Notes: a model not told the origin generated them from the sequence alone. Positions 1-9,400 are shown, counted from the stretch's first letter. The stretch is DNA of 64,000 bases from an uncultured Mediterraneibacter sp. (GCA_944384505.1 CALWTQ010000010.1:1-64000), one strand, 5' to 3'. Program-made: numbers and translations.

Positions 1-1181
<1,181 letters not shown>

Positions 1182-1215
1182 TTACATAGAAATATAAATA
1201 TTCACATGTGATTTA

Positions 1216-1244
1216 ATTATATCTCCAAAAATGACAAAAGTCCA
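1216..1244 (-). promoter_or_regulatory. Sigma-A type promoter of nifJ
   Basis: On the minus strand TGGACT (1244-1239), a 17-base spacer and a perfect TATAAT (1221-1216) lie about 55 bases upstream of the nifJ start codon. A short palindromic sequence, CACATGTG (1204-1211), lies in the 5' leader and could be an operator; nothing else supports that. Confidence 0.6.
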
Positions 1245-1288
1245 TAGAGGGCAGTCGGTTTTTTTGTATCTTTTGAGGTGCAGAGTTG

Positions 1289-1399
1289 CTATTTTCCATC
1301 CATATACGCGTCCAGACATCCGATACAATACAGCGGATAATTCACCATCCACTCCTGCTCTCTGTAATCTGACATAGACGTCCTCACTGCATACTTCAT
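1289..1399 (-). CDS. Possible 36-residue small protein, unknown
   Basis: A short minus-strand frame starts at ATG 1399 and ends at TAG 1289, between the end of the aspartate-dehydrogenase-like gene and nifJ. The peptide contains SDYREQEWMVNYPLYC and ends CLDAYMDGK. Two cysteines and several aromatic residues make it look less random than most short frames, and an internal ATG at residue 9 is also possible. No clear ribosome site precedes either ATG. I do not recognise a family. It may be a real small gene, the remnant of a larger one, or chance. Confidence 0.25.
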   Translation of the reverse strand: MKYAVRTSMSDYREQEWMVNYPLYCIGCLDAYMDGK

Positions 1400-1411
1400 A
1401 TAATATTCGTC

Positions 1412-2161
1412 TTACACAAATCTGAACTCTCCGCTTCCGCCCAGTACTTTGAACATACTGGACACTGCGGAATACGGCGTATATTTGCCTGTCACACCGC
1501 CGCCCGCCTGGCTGCTGACCACGATCTCGAAATGGATGCCGTCTCCGTCCACTGTGATAGTGTGAGCGTTTGTGCTCACAGCCGGATCTGATATGATCCT
1601 GGACTGCGTCTTATCAAAGCCCAATCCGGCCAGAGCCACTGCGGCGTGTACATTGACGTTCCTCGGATATTCCCGGCATGCCTGCCGCGTGCTGCCCTCA
1701 TATACCACTGTGCGTTCTGTATCTGTGCGTCCCAGGCTCTTTGGATTCTTCGTTGTCTCGATCCGGACGCTCTTGATCACCTTCCGGCCGTCCGCGATCC
1801 CGTCAAGGCCGAGAATCGCGCCGTGAGGCAGATAAATCGTCCGTCCGTACTTTTCTGTCAGCTCTTTGGCCTGTGCGTAGAACGCCTCATCGGAAAATGC
1901 CGTCACGGAGAACACCATCAGATTGCAGTGCTTTAAAATCGCCTCCACATTTTCCTTTAATACATCTACTGTTGCGGACTCAATCACCAGATCTGTCTTC
2001 TCAAGCAGTGTCTCATCTGATTTTTCCGTCACCGGGCAGGGTTTCCCCTCCTGCCCGACAAACGGATCCTGAATAAATGTAACTTCATTTTTCCCGTCTT
2101 CAAGGAGCGCGGAAAGCATGGCCCCGCCGATCTTCCCGCATCCTAAAAATCCAACCTTCAT
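1412..2161 (-). CDS. L-aspartate dehydrogenase-like (DUF108 family) oxidoreductase
   Basis: Members of this family interconvert L-aspartate and iminoaspartate with NAD(P), or reduce other iminosuccinate-like compounds, in the cytoplasm. The protein starts MKVGFLGCGKIGGAML, a Rossmann GxGxxG motif, and has the family signature NVNVHAAVALAGLGFD near residue 170, which carries the putative catalytic histidine. The ATG at 2161 is preferred over an upstream in-frame start at 2221, because the Rossmann strand begins right there and GAGAGGG lies just upstream. This gives 249 residues, close to the usual 240-270. It is the last gene of the minus-strand operon that begins at 9230. With two aminotransferases upstream, a role in oxidising or reducing an imino or amino dicarboxylate is likely; a role in NAD synthesis is less likely because nadA and nadB are absent. 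Confidence 0.75.
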   Translation of the reverse strand: MKVGFLGCGKIGGAMLSALLEDGKNEVTFIQDPFVGQEGKPCPVTEKSDETLLEKTDLVIESATVDVLKENVEAILKHCNLMVFSVTAFSDEAFYAQAKELTEKYGRTIYLPHGAILGLDGIADGRKVIKSVRIETTKNPKSLGRTDTERTVVYEGSTRQACREYPRNVNVHAAVALAGLGFDKTQSRIISDPAVSTNAHTITVDGDGIHFEIVVSSQAGGGVTGKYTPYSAVSSMFKVLGGSGEFRFV

Positions 2162-2230
2162 TCTGTCTGTCCCTCTCTGTCTGTAGTACTTATCCCGGCT
2201 GCTGCCGCTGTTCACTGACAATACAATATC

Positions 2231-3445
2231 CTAACGATATCTCTCCACGATCTTCAGGAGTCTTACAATCGCGTCGTGAGCCTTCTTCGGATCCTGAGAA
2301 AAGTTCAGACGGAAGCAGTCTGTAAACTGCGGGCCGAACTCAGTTCCCGGCGTTACAGTCACTCCTGCCTGCAGACGCAGGATCTTTGTGAAGTCCTGAA
2401 TACTCCTCTTCAGTCCCTCTACTCTCGGGAAGATATAGCTTCCTCCTTCTGTCGGCCTCACTTCAATTCCATCAGTGCTGTTAAAGAGCGCCAGCAGATC
2501 GTCACGGATCGCCTGATGAGCCGCTACACGTTCTTTCATCCATCCTTCCGGCTCATGGAACCAGGTTTTGAATACTGCCTGGTTATATCCCGCACAGCGC
2601 AGGGATACAATCGCCTGCAGCTTCTCCATACGCGCGATCACCTTCGGAGAACCGAATGCAGCTCCCAGACGGAAACCGCTTAAGGACTCCGTCTTTGACG
2701 GTCCGATGATCGTGATCAGATTGTCCGGATTCATCAGATTCTGCGCGCGCAGATGAGTGTAGGTGCGGCCGTCGAAGATCTGACGTGAATACAGCTCATC
2801 CACGATCACGGATGCCCCGTATTTTTCAGCCAGCTTCGCGATCTGGCAGATCTCGTCATGGCTGCAGATGGCGCCGACCGGATTGTTCGGGTTGGAGAAT
2901 TCAAACAGCTTCACACCGTCTTTAAATACCTGTTCCAGCTGATCCAGATCAAGCCCTGCTCCATCTTTCGCCTGCATGTAATGCATCTGGACCGGCACCA
3001 GCTCTCCGTCGAAAAATTCGACAAGCTTTCTGTTCGCAAAGTAATCCGGCTCTACGATCGCAACCTTATCTCCCCGGCCAATAAGAGAACCCATCGCCAG
3101 GAACAGAGCGCCCTGGGTCCCCGGTGTGAGGATCAGTCCGTCAGAAGCGGAGACCGGAGCGCCGGTAAACGCTGCCAGATCCTCTGCAAGCTGGTCGCGG
3201 ATAAAGCCTTTTCCTCTGTACTCTGTGTACGCCTGAGCCCCGCCGATCTTAAATCCTTCCTCAAACGCGTCAAAGGATCCCGGAACCGGCTCAAACGCGT
3301 CCACATCACCGTGAGAGAAATCAACAGGAGCTCCCTCGATCTTCTCCCCAACCATGTCAAGATTGTCCGTTTTCTGCCTTACTTCCTGACCGGGCGCATT
3401 GTCCACGCCCAGTTTTGCGAATTTTTCTGTAATATAGTCCGCCAT
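2231..3445 (-). CDS. PLP-dependent aminotransferase, class I/II (fold type I)
   Basis: Transfers an amino group between an amino acid and a 2-oxo acid with pyridoxal phosphate in the cytoplasm; the substrate is unknown. The 404 residues carry the fold-type-I hallmarks: SNPNNPVG at about 184-191, VDELYS with the pyridine-binding aspartate D216, and the Schiff-base lysine K251 in GPSKTESLSGFRLG. Length fits the family. The start lies 2 bases after the stop of the upstream class V aminotransferase and its own ribosome site is weak, so translation is probably coupled. It could also act as a lyase or decarboxylase, since this fold is versatile. The adjacent aspartate-dehydrogenase-like gene suggests that aspartate or a relative is one reactant. 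Confidence 0.85.
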   Translation of the reverse strand: MADYITEKFAKLGVDNAPGQEVRQKTDNLDMVGEKIEGAPVDFSHGDVDAFEPVPGSFDAFEEGFKIGGAQAYTEYRGKGFIRDQLAEDLAAFTGAPVSASDGLILTPGTQGALFLAMGSLIGRGDKVAIVEPDYFANRKLVEFFDGELVPVQMHYMQAKDGAGLDLDQLEQVFKDGVKLFEFSNPNNPVGAICSHDEICQIAKLAEKYGASVIVDELYSRQIFDGRTYTHLRAQNLMNPDNLITIIGPSKTESLSGFRLGAAFGSPKVIARMEKLQAIVSLRCAGYNQAVFKTWFHEPEGWMKERVAAHQAIRDDLLALFNSTDGIEVRPTEGGSYIFPRVEGLKRSIQDFTKILRLQAGVTVTPGTEFGPQFTDCFRLNFSQDPKKAHDAIVRLLKIVERYR

Positions 3446-3447
3446 TT

Positions 3448-4533
3448 TTACTTATCCCCCTCTTCTAGTTCTTTGATTACCTGCTCTGCCGCATAAAGGA
3501 ATGCCGCTATATCCGTCTCGCATACATAGCCCATTGTACCGACGCGGAACGTTGTGTTATACAGGTCTGCCTGTCCGTTGTAGATCTGGACGCCGTACTC
3601 TTCCGCCAGCTTTGACACAAACTGCGGGCTCTTGTCATATGCGAATGTGTTCACAGATTTTGACGCATAAGAAGGATCTTTTGCAAACAAGTGGATTCCC
3701 AGCTTCTCCATACCTTCCACTACCATCTTAGACAGCTTGTCGTTGCGCTTCACTACATTGTCGATGCCTTCCTCCACAATCATCTTCACACTCTCGTTTA
3801 ATCCGATGATCGAATAGATCGCCGGAGTCCAGGGATGCTGCCCCTTCTCGCCGAATTCCTTGGCCAGTTTAAGATCCAGATAGAACTTCGGCAGTGTAGA
3901 AGTTTCAACCGCCTTCCATGCCTTCTGGCTTAAGCAGATCACAGCAGTTCCCGGCGCGCCCATCAATGCCTTCTGAGAACTTGCAAAGGCCACGTCCACA
4001 TGCCAGTCGTCAAAGGCAAACTCCAGTGCCCCGATACCGCTGACCGTATCAACTACAAGGAGGGCTCCCGTGTCTTTGAGCGCCTCTCCGAACGCCTGTA
4101 TATCGCAGGTAACGCCCGTAGCGCTCTCGTTGTGCACGATGAATACGCCCTTTGTATTCTCTGTCACATGAGCCATCACCTCATCTACAGTCACAACTTC
4201 ACCGTTGGGCTTTGTAATTCTCGTCACGTTCAGACCATATGCTTCTGCCATGGACGCCATTCTGGCGCTGAACACGCCGAGCACGGCAACAATGACTTCA
4301 TCCCCTGCGGAAAAGCAGTTCTGAACTGCCGCTTCCATGGCCGCTGTTCCGGATCCGGTCAGTACCATAACCTCTTCTTTTGTCTTAAAGACTTTCTTTA
4401 AGTTCGCGTTCAGTTCCTTTGTAATGTCTTCAAACTCTTTTGAGCGGTGGAACGGCACCTGACGGTCCATTGCCTTGATCTCTCTCTCCGGTATTGCTGT
4501 CGGTCCCGCCATCAGCATGATATTTTTTTTCAT
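3448..4533 (-). CDS. Class V aminotransferase, alanine-glyoxylate / serine-pyruvate type
   Basis: Family members transaminate small amino acids (alanine, serine, aspartate, ureidoglycine) to glyoxylate or pyruvate. The protein begins MKKNIMLMAGPTAIPE, the usual glyoxylate-aminotransferase start, with GSGTAAMEAA near residue 60, VDTVSGIG with D162, and SSQKAL with the PLP lysine K188. I chose ATG 4533 over GTG 4542: GGGAAGG sits about nine bases before the ATG, and the ATG overlaps the stop of the upstream gene as ATGA, a classic coupling junction. This gives 361 residues. Its position beside a second aminotransferase and an M20 hydrolase suggests it takes the amino group off a freed amino acid. 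PucG (ureidoglycine-glyoxylate aminotransferase) belongs to the same family, but no ureide genes are next to it. Confidence 0.85.
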   Translation of the reverse strand: MKKNIMLMAGPTAIPEREIKAMDRQVPFHRSKEFEDITKELNANLKKVFKTKEEVMVLTGSGTAAMEAAVQNCFSAGDEVIVAVLGVFSARMASMAEAYGLNVTRITKPNGEVVTVDEVMAHVTENTKGVFIVHNESATGVTCDIQAFGEALKDTGALLVVDTVSGIGALEFAFDDWHVDVAFASSQKALMGAPGTAVICLSQKAWKAVETSTLPKFYLDLKLAKEFGEKGQHPWTPAIYSIIGLNESVKMIVEEGIDNVVKRNDKLSKMVVEGMEKLGIHLFAKDPSYASKSVNTFAYDKSPQFVSKLAEEYGVQIYNGQADLYNTTFRVGTMGYVCETDIAAFLYAAEQVIKELEEGDK

Positions 4534-5501
4534 ACAATACACCTTCCCTTTTCTATGATTTTCTTTCCGTCGATCTCTACATCCGGATTCCGGTATACGC
4601 CGTCGATATGTACAGTGGCATTATTTACGCCGCCCTGATCCGCGTTGTGCCCGAACCCGAAGTGGCATGTGCCGTAGGCGCCTTCATCTTCCAGCATGGA
4701 GCCCTTTAACTCTGCCTTGTCATTGAGCCCGATTCCGAACTCGGCCAGCACAAGATTGTTCGGGTTTTCATTTCCCTTTAACAGCTCGCGGAACTTCTCC
4801 GCCTCAGCGCCGCCCTTAAATTCCGTGATCCTGCCGTCCTCAATGCGCAGTGTCACAGGAGACGATACTACGCCAATCTCCGGCATGGGGATGCTTCCAT
4901 CAATCACCACGATTCCCTGAGTCTCGTTTTCAATGGGAGAGACATTCACCTCAATATTCGGCGGTGATCCCCATGTCCCCGGGACCCGGCACACGCCGGA
5001 TACTTCGTTGCCGATCCTTCCTTTCGCGTTAAGCCAGATATCTGTCCCTGCCTCTGTAGTAACATGGATTTTTTCCGCGTCGGTCAAGATCTGCTGCATC
5101 TTTTTCACCAATTTATAGATTTCCAGAAAATCCGCGTCCAAAGCTCCGCCTTTGAGCATATCGTCTGTGTAATCCGGCATGCTGATAAAGCGGGCTCCGT
5201 TTTCATTCGCAGCAATCCTCGCGTTCGAATGGGACAGAGAAAATCTGGTCGGCGCAAAGATCACGTCCGCCCCAAGCATGGCCTTCGATATTGCGTCCGT
5301 GGGGTCCTCTCCGTGAGTGCTCCTCGGCTCCATGATGCATACGCTGTACTCAGCGCCCACGCTTTTCACCGCGTATGCCAGAGCTTTCGCTCTGTCGAGG
5401 TTCTCTGTATCGCACACGATCAGAGCCCTCTCATCCGGCTTCAAACCGGCATTAATCTGCACAAGCCTCAAAGCTCCGTGCAGCATCTGGATGTCTTTCA
5501 T
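4530..5501 (-). CDS. M29-superfamily metalloenzyme (aminopeptidase T / NicX-like fold)
   Basis: The superfamily contains thermophilic M29 aminopeptidases and 2,5-dihydroxypyridine dioxygenase (NicX), all with a C-terminal metal site. The C-terminal part shows the metal-ligand pattern: AEFGIGLN, then EDEGAYGTCHFGFGHN with Glu and His candidates, then HIDGVYRNPDVEIDG with an HxD. The N-terminal part (MKDIQMLHGALRLVQINAGL, DERALIVCDTEN) is the usual alpha/beta domain. At 323 residues it is shorter than true M29 aminopeptidases (about 400-410) and nearer the NicX-like branch. It overlaps both neighbours by ATGA junctions (4530-4533 and 5498-5501). Peptide hydrolysis, another hydrolysis, or metal-dependent ring opening are all possible; the sequence does not decide. 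Confidence 0.7.
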   Translation of the reverse strand: MKDIQMLHGALRLVQINAGLKPDERALIVCDTENLDRAKALAYAVKSVGAEYSVCIMEPRSTHGEDPTDAISKAMLGADVIFAPTRFSLSHSNARIAANENGARFISMPDYTDDMLKGGALDADFLEIYKLVKKMQQILTDAEKIHVTTEAGTDIWLNAKGRIGNEVSGVCRVPGTWGSPPNIEVNVSPIENETQGIVVIDGSIPMPEIGVVSSPVTLRIEDGRITEFKGGAEAEKFRELLKGNENPNNLVLAEFGIGLNDKAELKGSMLEDEGAYGTCHFGFGHNADQGGVNNATVHIDGVYRNPDVEIDGKKIIEKGRCIV

Positions 5502-6679
5502 GACTCGCCGTCTCCTTCCATCGCATTTTCCTCCGCTTCATCCACGCCGGCCACTTTTTCGATCCTGCCGCTCTGCGCAGACTTATAGATTGCCTCTGTG
5601 ATCTGCTGGACTTTATATGCGTCCTCGATACCGGGCGTCTTTTCCTCTTCGTTTATAATACCTTCCACAAAATCATATACGCTCGCGATATGATACCTCA
5701 GCCAGGAGATAGTCACACGCGGAGGCGGGAATACCGCCGCTCCCCCGTACTTCTGGGTTGTCTCGATGGCTCTAAATCCTCCGAAGCCGCCAACAGGTTC
5801 TTTCGGGTCCTCGTTGTTGAAATAGTAGATTACATTTGCATTATTGTGATCGAACTTGATAGCGCCTTTTTCTCCGTAGATCTCGAAGGTAAAGTCGATC
5901 CCCGATCCGGCCGCCACCTGGGACAGAAGCAGATTGCCCACCACATCGTCCTTACAGGTAAGCTGGGCGTTTACAATATCCTCGATCTCCACTTTCTTCA
6001 TCTGAGTGGGATCTTCCTTTAATGGCCGCTCTTTAAAATGAGTTCTCTGCTGGGCAAACACTTCCTCCACGTCTCCCACAAGATAACGGATCAGGTCAAT
6101 CGCATGTGTCCCAAGAGCATAGAGAACGCCGCCGCCGGAAAGTTCTTTCGTAGACTGCCAGCTGATGCACCGGGCCGGATCAAGGAACTCACAGCCGTAA
6201 TATTTGAAGTTAAAGTTGATCAGCTTTCCGATATCCCCGTTCTCGATCATCTGCTTCGCGCGGATAATGGCGGGAACAAAGCGGTACTCAAAGCATACCC
6301 GGTTCACCATGTCATAGCCCAGCTTCTCCTTGCAGGCCATCACGCCCTCGGCGCCTGTCAGATCTGTCGTAAGGGGCTTCTCACAGTAGATATATTTCTT
6401 TTTCTCCATGGCCTTTTTCAGGACGTCCGCATGGAGATAATTAGGTCCGCAGATATCCGCGATATCTACGTTTTCATCGTCCAGGAGCTCCTCCCAGGAA
6501 GTGTAGTATTTCTGGAATTTCACCGGAAGTTCCTCCGGTTTTTTTGAAGTCGCAACTGCGTACAGGCACACATCCGCGTCACAGTTGTAATAATACTTCA
6601 GATTATCATAGCACATGGAATGCATCTTCCCCATGTATCCAAAGCCTATGATTCCCACATTCAGCGTTTTTTTCGTCAT
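5498..6679 (-). CDS. Gfo/Idh/MocA-family NAD(P)-dependent oxidoreductase
   Basis: The family oxidises or reduces a hydroxyl or imine group on sugars, cyclitols and amino-acid derivatives with NAD(P). The protein has the Rossmann start NVGIIGFGYMGKMHS (residues about 7-21), the family motif YCEKPLT near residue 96 with the conserved lysine, and a C-terminal alpha/beta domain including GGGVLYALGTHAID. The length, 393 residues, is normal. The ATG overlaps the following gene by ATGA. The 94-base gap to the upstream M20 gene holds a GGCCGGA/TCCGGCC hairpin (6723-6742). In this operon it could reduce or oxidise an N-substituted amino acid, like opine or imino-acid enzymes of the same superfamily, but the substrate cannot be read from the sequence. 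Confidence 0.85.
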   Translation of the reverse strand: MTKKTLNVGIIGFGYMGKMHSMCYDNLKYYYNCDADVCLYAVATSKKPEELPVKFQKYYTSWEELLDDENVDIADICGPNYLHADVLKKAMEKKKYIYCEKPLTTDLTGAEGVMACKEKLGYDMVNRVCFEYRFVPAIIRAKQMIENGDIGKLINFNFKYYGCEFLDPARCISWQSTKELSGGGVLYALGTHAIDLIRYLVGDVEEVFAQQRTHFKERPLKEDPTQMKKVEIEDIVNAQLTCKDDVVGNLLLSQVAAGSGIDFTFEIYGEKGAIKFDHNNANVIYYFNNEDPKEPVGGFGGFRAIETTQKYGGAAVFPPPRVTISWLRYHIASVYDFVEGIINEEEKTPGIEDAYKVQQITEAIYKSAQSGRIEKVAGVDEAEENAMEGDGES

Positions 6680-6722
6680 GCGGTTTGTCTCCTTTCCATT
6701 CCACAGAGTCAGCGAAAGCCAC

Positions 6723-6742
6723 GGCCGGAAATAAATCCGGCC
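6723..6742 (-). other. Intercistronic hairpin in the catabolic operon
   Basis: A GGCCGGA / TCCGGCC stem with a six-base A/T loop lies in the only sizeable gap (94 bases) of this operon, between the M20 gene and the Gfo/Idh gene. No U-tract follows, so a processing or stability element is more likely than a terminator. Confidence 0.45.
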
Positions 6743-6773
6743 ACGGCCATATATGCTTTATTTCTGTGTTTAT

Positions 6774-7922
6774 TTATTTTAAAGCTTCCAGGATGGTCAG
6801 GGCGTACACTTTTGCCGCCTCTTCCAGCTCTGAAATCTTTACATACTCATTTGGCATGTGCGCCAGCACTCCTGTGCCAGGTCCGTACAGAACCGTCGGG
6901 ATATGTCCCACATTCGTCAGGAAATCCGCATCGTCATGCTGAGGCGTGCCATAGAGCGGACAGTCCTTTCCGATTCCCTCATGAGCCTTCACGATCGCTT
7001 TTACGATGTCTGCGTCCTCATCAACGATAGACGGATTAGAATCATAGGTCAGTTCCACGTCAGCTTTAAAGTCCGGATCCTCCGCCTTAAGTTTCTCAAA
7101 GATCTCTTCGATCTGCTTTAAGAACAGCTCGCTTCCCTCACCCGGCACCGTGAATCTGGAACACTTCAGTGTACAGGTGTCCGGAACCACGCTGGAGCGG
7201 CAGCCGCCCTCGATGACTCCCGGATTGATAGAACCGCTTCCGGTATATTTATTTACGCCCGGAACGATCTTCTCTAATTCTTCAACCACCCTGCACATCA
7301 TGACAATGGCGTTCTTGCCTTCCTTCGGAGTCGCCCCATGCGCTCCCACGCCATGAGTCGTGATCTTGACTTCAAGCATTCCCTCGCATGCCAGGCACAC
7401 ATGAAGGTCTGTGTCCTCTCCGTTTACAGCCATATCTCCTGTAAACCCGTCTTTAAGAGCAAGGTAAGTTCCCTTTCTCTGAACGTTCTGGACCTCTTCC
7501 TCCACAGGGTACATCAGGCAGATCTCCCCTGCAAAATCAGCTCCGGCCTGTTTTACAGACAGGGCTGCTGTAATCTGTGAACCGATGGCCGCCTTGCAGT
7601 CCGTGCTTCCTCTTCCCCAGATCTTATCTCCATCGATCTTTCCGGAGAACGGGTCGTCATCCCATCCTTCTCCGACTTCCACCGTATCCAGATGGCTGTT
7701 GAAGATCAGACGTTTTCCCGGCCTGTTTCCTTTAATATAGGCGAAAAAGTTTCCGTGTCTGTCAGTCTCACACTCAAATCCGAGATCTGTACAGTACTTC
7801 ATCAGATACTTTGCCAGCTCCGCCTCATTTCCGCTGACGCTGGGGATCTTTACCATGTCTGACACAAGCTGGATCATCCTGTCCCGATTAGCGTCTACGC
7901 AGCTTAATACCTTTTCCTTCAT
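6774..7922 (-). CDS. M20-family metallohydrolase (ArgE/DapE/YgeY-like)
   Basis: M20 enzymes are two-metal hydrolases that cleave N-acyl, N-carbamoyl or peptide bonds. The 382-residue protein shows the ligand set in order: NSHLDTVEVG with the first His and Asp, GRGSTDCKAAIG with the bridging Asp, PVEEEVQN with the catalytic Glu pair, AVNGED, the dimerisation-domain GVGAHGATP, and the final ligand in VLAHMPNEYV. The inserted dimerisation domain spans roughly residues 180-290. It resembles YgeY of the purine cluster 17 kb away but is not a recent duplicate. It is the second gene after the transporter, so it may perform the first hydrolysis of the imported substrate, releasing an amino acid for the aminotransferases downstream. 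Confidence 0.88.
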   Translation of the reverse strand: MKEKVLSCVDANRDRMIQLVSDMVKIPSVSGNEAELAKYLMKYCTDLGFECETDRHGNFFAYIKGNRPGKRLIFNSHLDTVEVGEGWDDDPFSGKIDGDKIWGRGSTDCKAAIGSQITAALSVKQAGADFAGEICLMYPVEEEVQNVQRKGTYLALKDGFTGDMAVNGEDTDLHVCLACEGMLEVKITTHGVGAHGATPKEGKNAIVMMCRVVEELEKIVPGVNKYTGSGSINPGVIEGGCRSSVVPDTCTLKCSRFTVPGEGSELFLKQIEEIFEKLKAEDPDFKADVELTYDSNPSIVDEDADIVKAIVKAHEGIGKDCPLYGTPQHDDADFLTNVGHIPTVLYGPGTGVLAHMPNEYVKISELEEAAKVYALTILEALK

Positions 7923-7970
7923 ATTTCTGCCTTTCTCCTTTCTTCCTGCTTTTGAACTTATTCTAATGCG

Positions 7971-9230
7971 CTAGCCGATCATATTCATCAATGACGGAAT
8001 GACACTGTTGATAATCGTATTCAGCGCAAACAGTATTGTAAGGATTGTAACAATACCGAAGATAACATTTTTCACTGTATTGTTGACATATTCGCCCATA
8101 AATTTCTTCTTATTGCACAGTACCCAGCACAGGATGAATACCAGCGGAAGAGCTACTCCGTTCAGCGCCTGAGCTGTGATGATCAGCTCTGTCGGTGAAG
8201 AGCCAAGAGCTGCAACAATGATAACCGGAATGATAAATACAAGCAGAGTCACAATCAGGTTGTGTTTTGCTTTCGGATCATCACTTACGTCAAATGCCTT
8301 CGGAAGCAGCATTCCATGGATAGATATCTGATAAATTACAGATGAAAACGCAGCTCCAAACAGGCCCAGCGAGAAGAAGATTCCCGCGAAATTTCCAAGC
8401 AGAGGCACAAGCTGTTCCGCCATCTCGCCCGCGGATGTGATCTGGATTCCCTGCGGATGCAGAAGAGTCGCAGAACAGATAATGATAGATGCTGTGATCA
8501 GGAAAGTAACCGCCATGTTAAACCCAAGGCCGAAGTTATTCAGCTTGATCAGATTCGTTTCATCCCCGGTCTTCACGGTCGGGTATTTCTGCTTCAAAAA
8601 TGACGAGTATCCAAGTACCAGATTCGGTGTTACTGTCGTTGCCAGAAGTGACAGTGCAAGTGTTGCATTCCCACCCGGGATACGGAAGGAAAATCCCTCA
8701 GAAAGCATCTCTCCCACATTCGCGTGACATGTCAGAGCTGTAATCACAAACGCGAGCACCATCAAAATAATAAGGATCTGGTTGATGTTCTCGATCACGT
8801 TATAATGCTTCATCAGAATAATCACAAGAGCGATCACAGAGATCACAACCGCCCAGAACAAATTCGTTGTACCCGGGAAAATATAAGTCAGCGCCATTCC
8901 CGCTCCGGAAAGGTTTCCTGCCTGGAATGCTATAGATCCCACAAGCACTACAATATACAGGAAAATCGCCCATCCTTTTCCAAGATTGGTCCGGATTCCT
9001 GTCATAACGTCTTCCTTACATCCCAGGGCAATCCTCGTTCCAGGCTCCTGGAAGAAGTATGCAATCACACAGGCCAGAAGAATCAGCCATAAGCTCTCAT
9101 ATCCGTAACTGGCGCCCTGTGTGGAAGCTGTCGTCACACTTCCAGGTCCGATGATAGCCGCAGCCATAATCGCGCCTGGTCCAAGACTTGTCAGGTAATC
9201 TTTAATTGTCAGTTTTTTCTTGTCTGCCAT
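7971..9230 (-). CDS. Nramp-superfamily transporter lacking the canonical metal-binding residues
   Basis: Nramp proteins (LeuT/APC fold) are proton-coupled Mn/Fe importers. The 419 residues give about 11 hydrophobic segments and start LTIKDYLTSLGPGAIMAAA. Canonical Nramps bind metal through DPGN in segment 1 and MPH in segment 6. Here segment 1 reads IIGPGSVTT (Asp to Gly at residue 28, Asn to Ser at 31) and segment 6 reads TTVTPNLVLG (Met to Thr, His to Asn). All four classical positions are therefore changed. It is the first gene of a catabolic operon and is read from the promoter at 9306-9335 opposite a LysR gene. I infer that it imports the organic substrate of the operon rather than Mn or Fe. 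Annotation as MntH would be misleading. Confidence 0.8.
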   Translation of the reverse strand: MADKKKLTIKDYLTSLGPGAIMAAAIIGPGSVTTASTQGASYGYESLWLILLACVIAYFFQEPGTRIALGCKEDVMTGIRTNLGKGWAIFLYIVVLVGSIAFQAGNLSGAGMALTYIFPGTTNLFWAVVISVIALVIILMKHYNVIENINQILIILMVLAFVITALTCHANVGEMLSEGFSFRIPGGNATLALSLLATTVTPNLVLGYSSFLKQKYPTVKTGDETNLIKLNNFGLGFNMAVTFLITASIIICSATLLHPQGIQITSAGEMAEQLVPLLGNFAGIFFSLGLFGAAFSSVIYQISIHGMLLPKAFDVSDDPKAKHNLIVTLLVFIIPVIIVAALGSSPTELIITAQALNGVALPLVFILCWVLCNKKKFMGEYVNNTVKNVIFGIVTILTILFALNTIINSVIPSLMNMIG

Positions 9231-9305
9231 ACCACATTCCTCCTTATAATAGAAAAAGAGAGCAGGGAACTTCTGGCCGGCACCCTTGCTCTCTCAGATG
9301 TATAT

Positions 9306-9335
9306 ATCTTACAGTTTTTTATGCTAAAATGTCAA
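9306..9335 (-). promoter_or_regulatory. Promoter of the Nramp-like/M20/aminotransferase operon
   Basis: On the minus strand a perfect TTGACA (9335-9330) is followed after 18 bases by TAAGAT (9311-9306). The predicted start is about 70 bases upstream of the transporter ATG. The LysR operator 9375-9396 lies about 40 bases upstream of the -35, the usual activator position. Confidence 0.6.
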
Positions 9336-9374
9336 TTGGTTTATGCAATTTTCTAAGACCTGTTTTATACCACA

Positions 9375-9396
9375 CTTATAACCAAATAGTTATAAG
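9375..9396. promoter_or_regulatory. Palindromic operator for the divergent LysR regulator
   Basis: CTTATAAC, six bases, GTTATAAG: a perfect 8-bp inverted repeat that also fits the T-N11-A rule for LysR-type operators. It sits between the two divergent promoters and ends five bases before the -35 of the lysR gene, so autorepression and activation of the operon are both plausible. Confidence 0.7.
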
Positions 9397-9400
9397 ACTC

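Noticed and set aside
1204-1211. FNR/CRP- or Rex-like site in the nifJ leader
   Set aside because: The CACATGTG core is palindromic but too short and off consensus for a named regulator.
7971-9230. Calling this gene mntH (Mn/Fe importer)
   Set aside because: All four canonical metal-contact positions are replaced and the operon is catabolic, so only the Nramp superfamily fold is supported.
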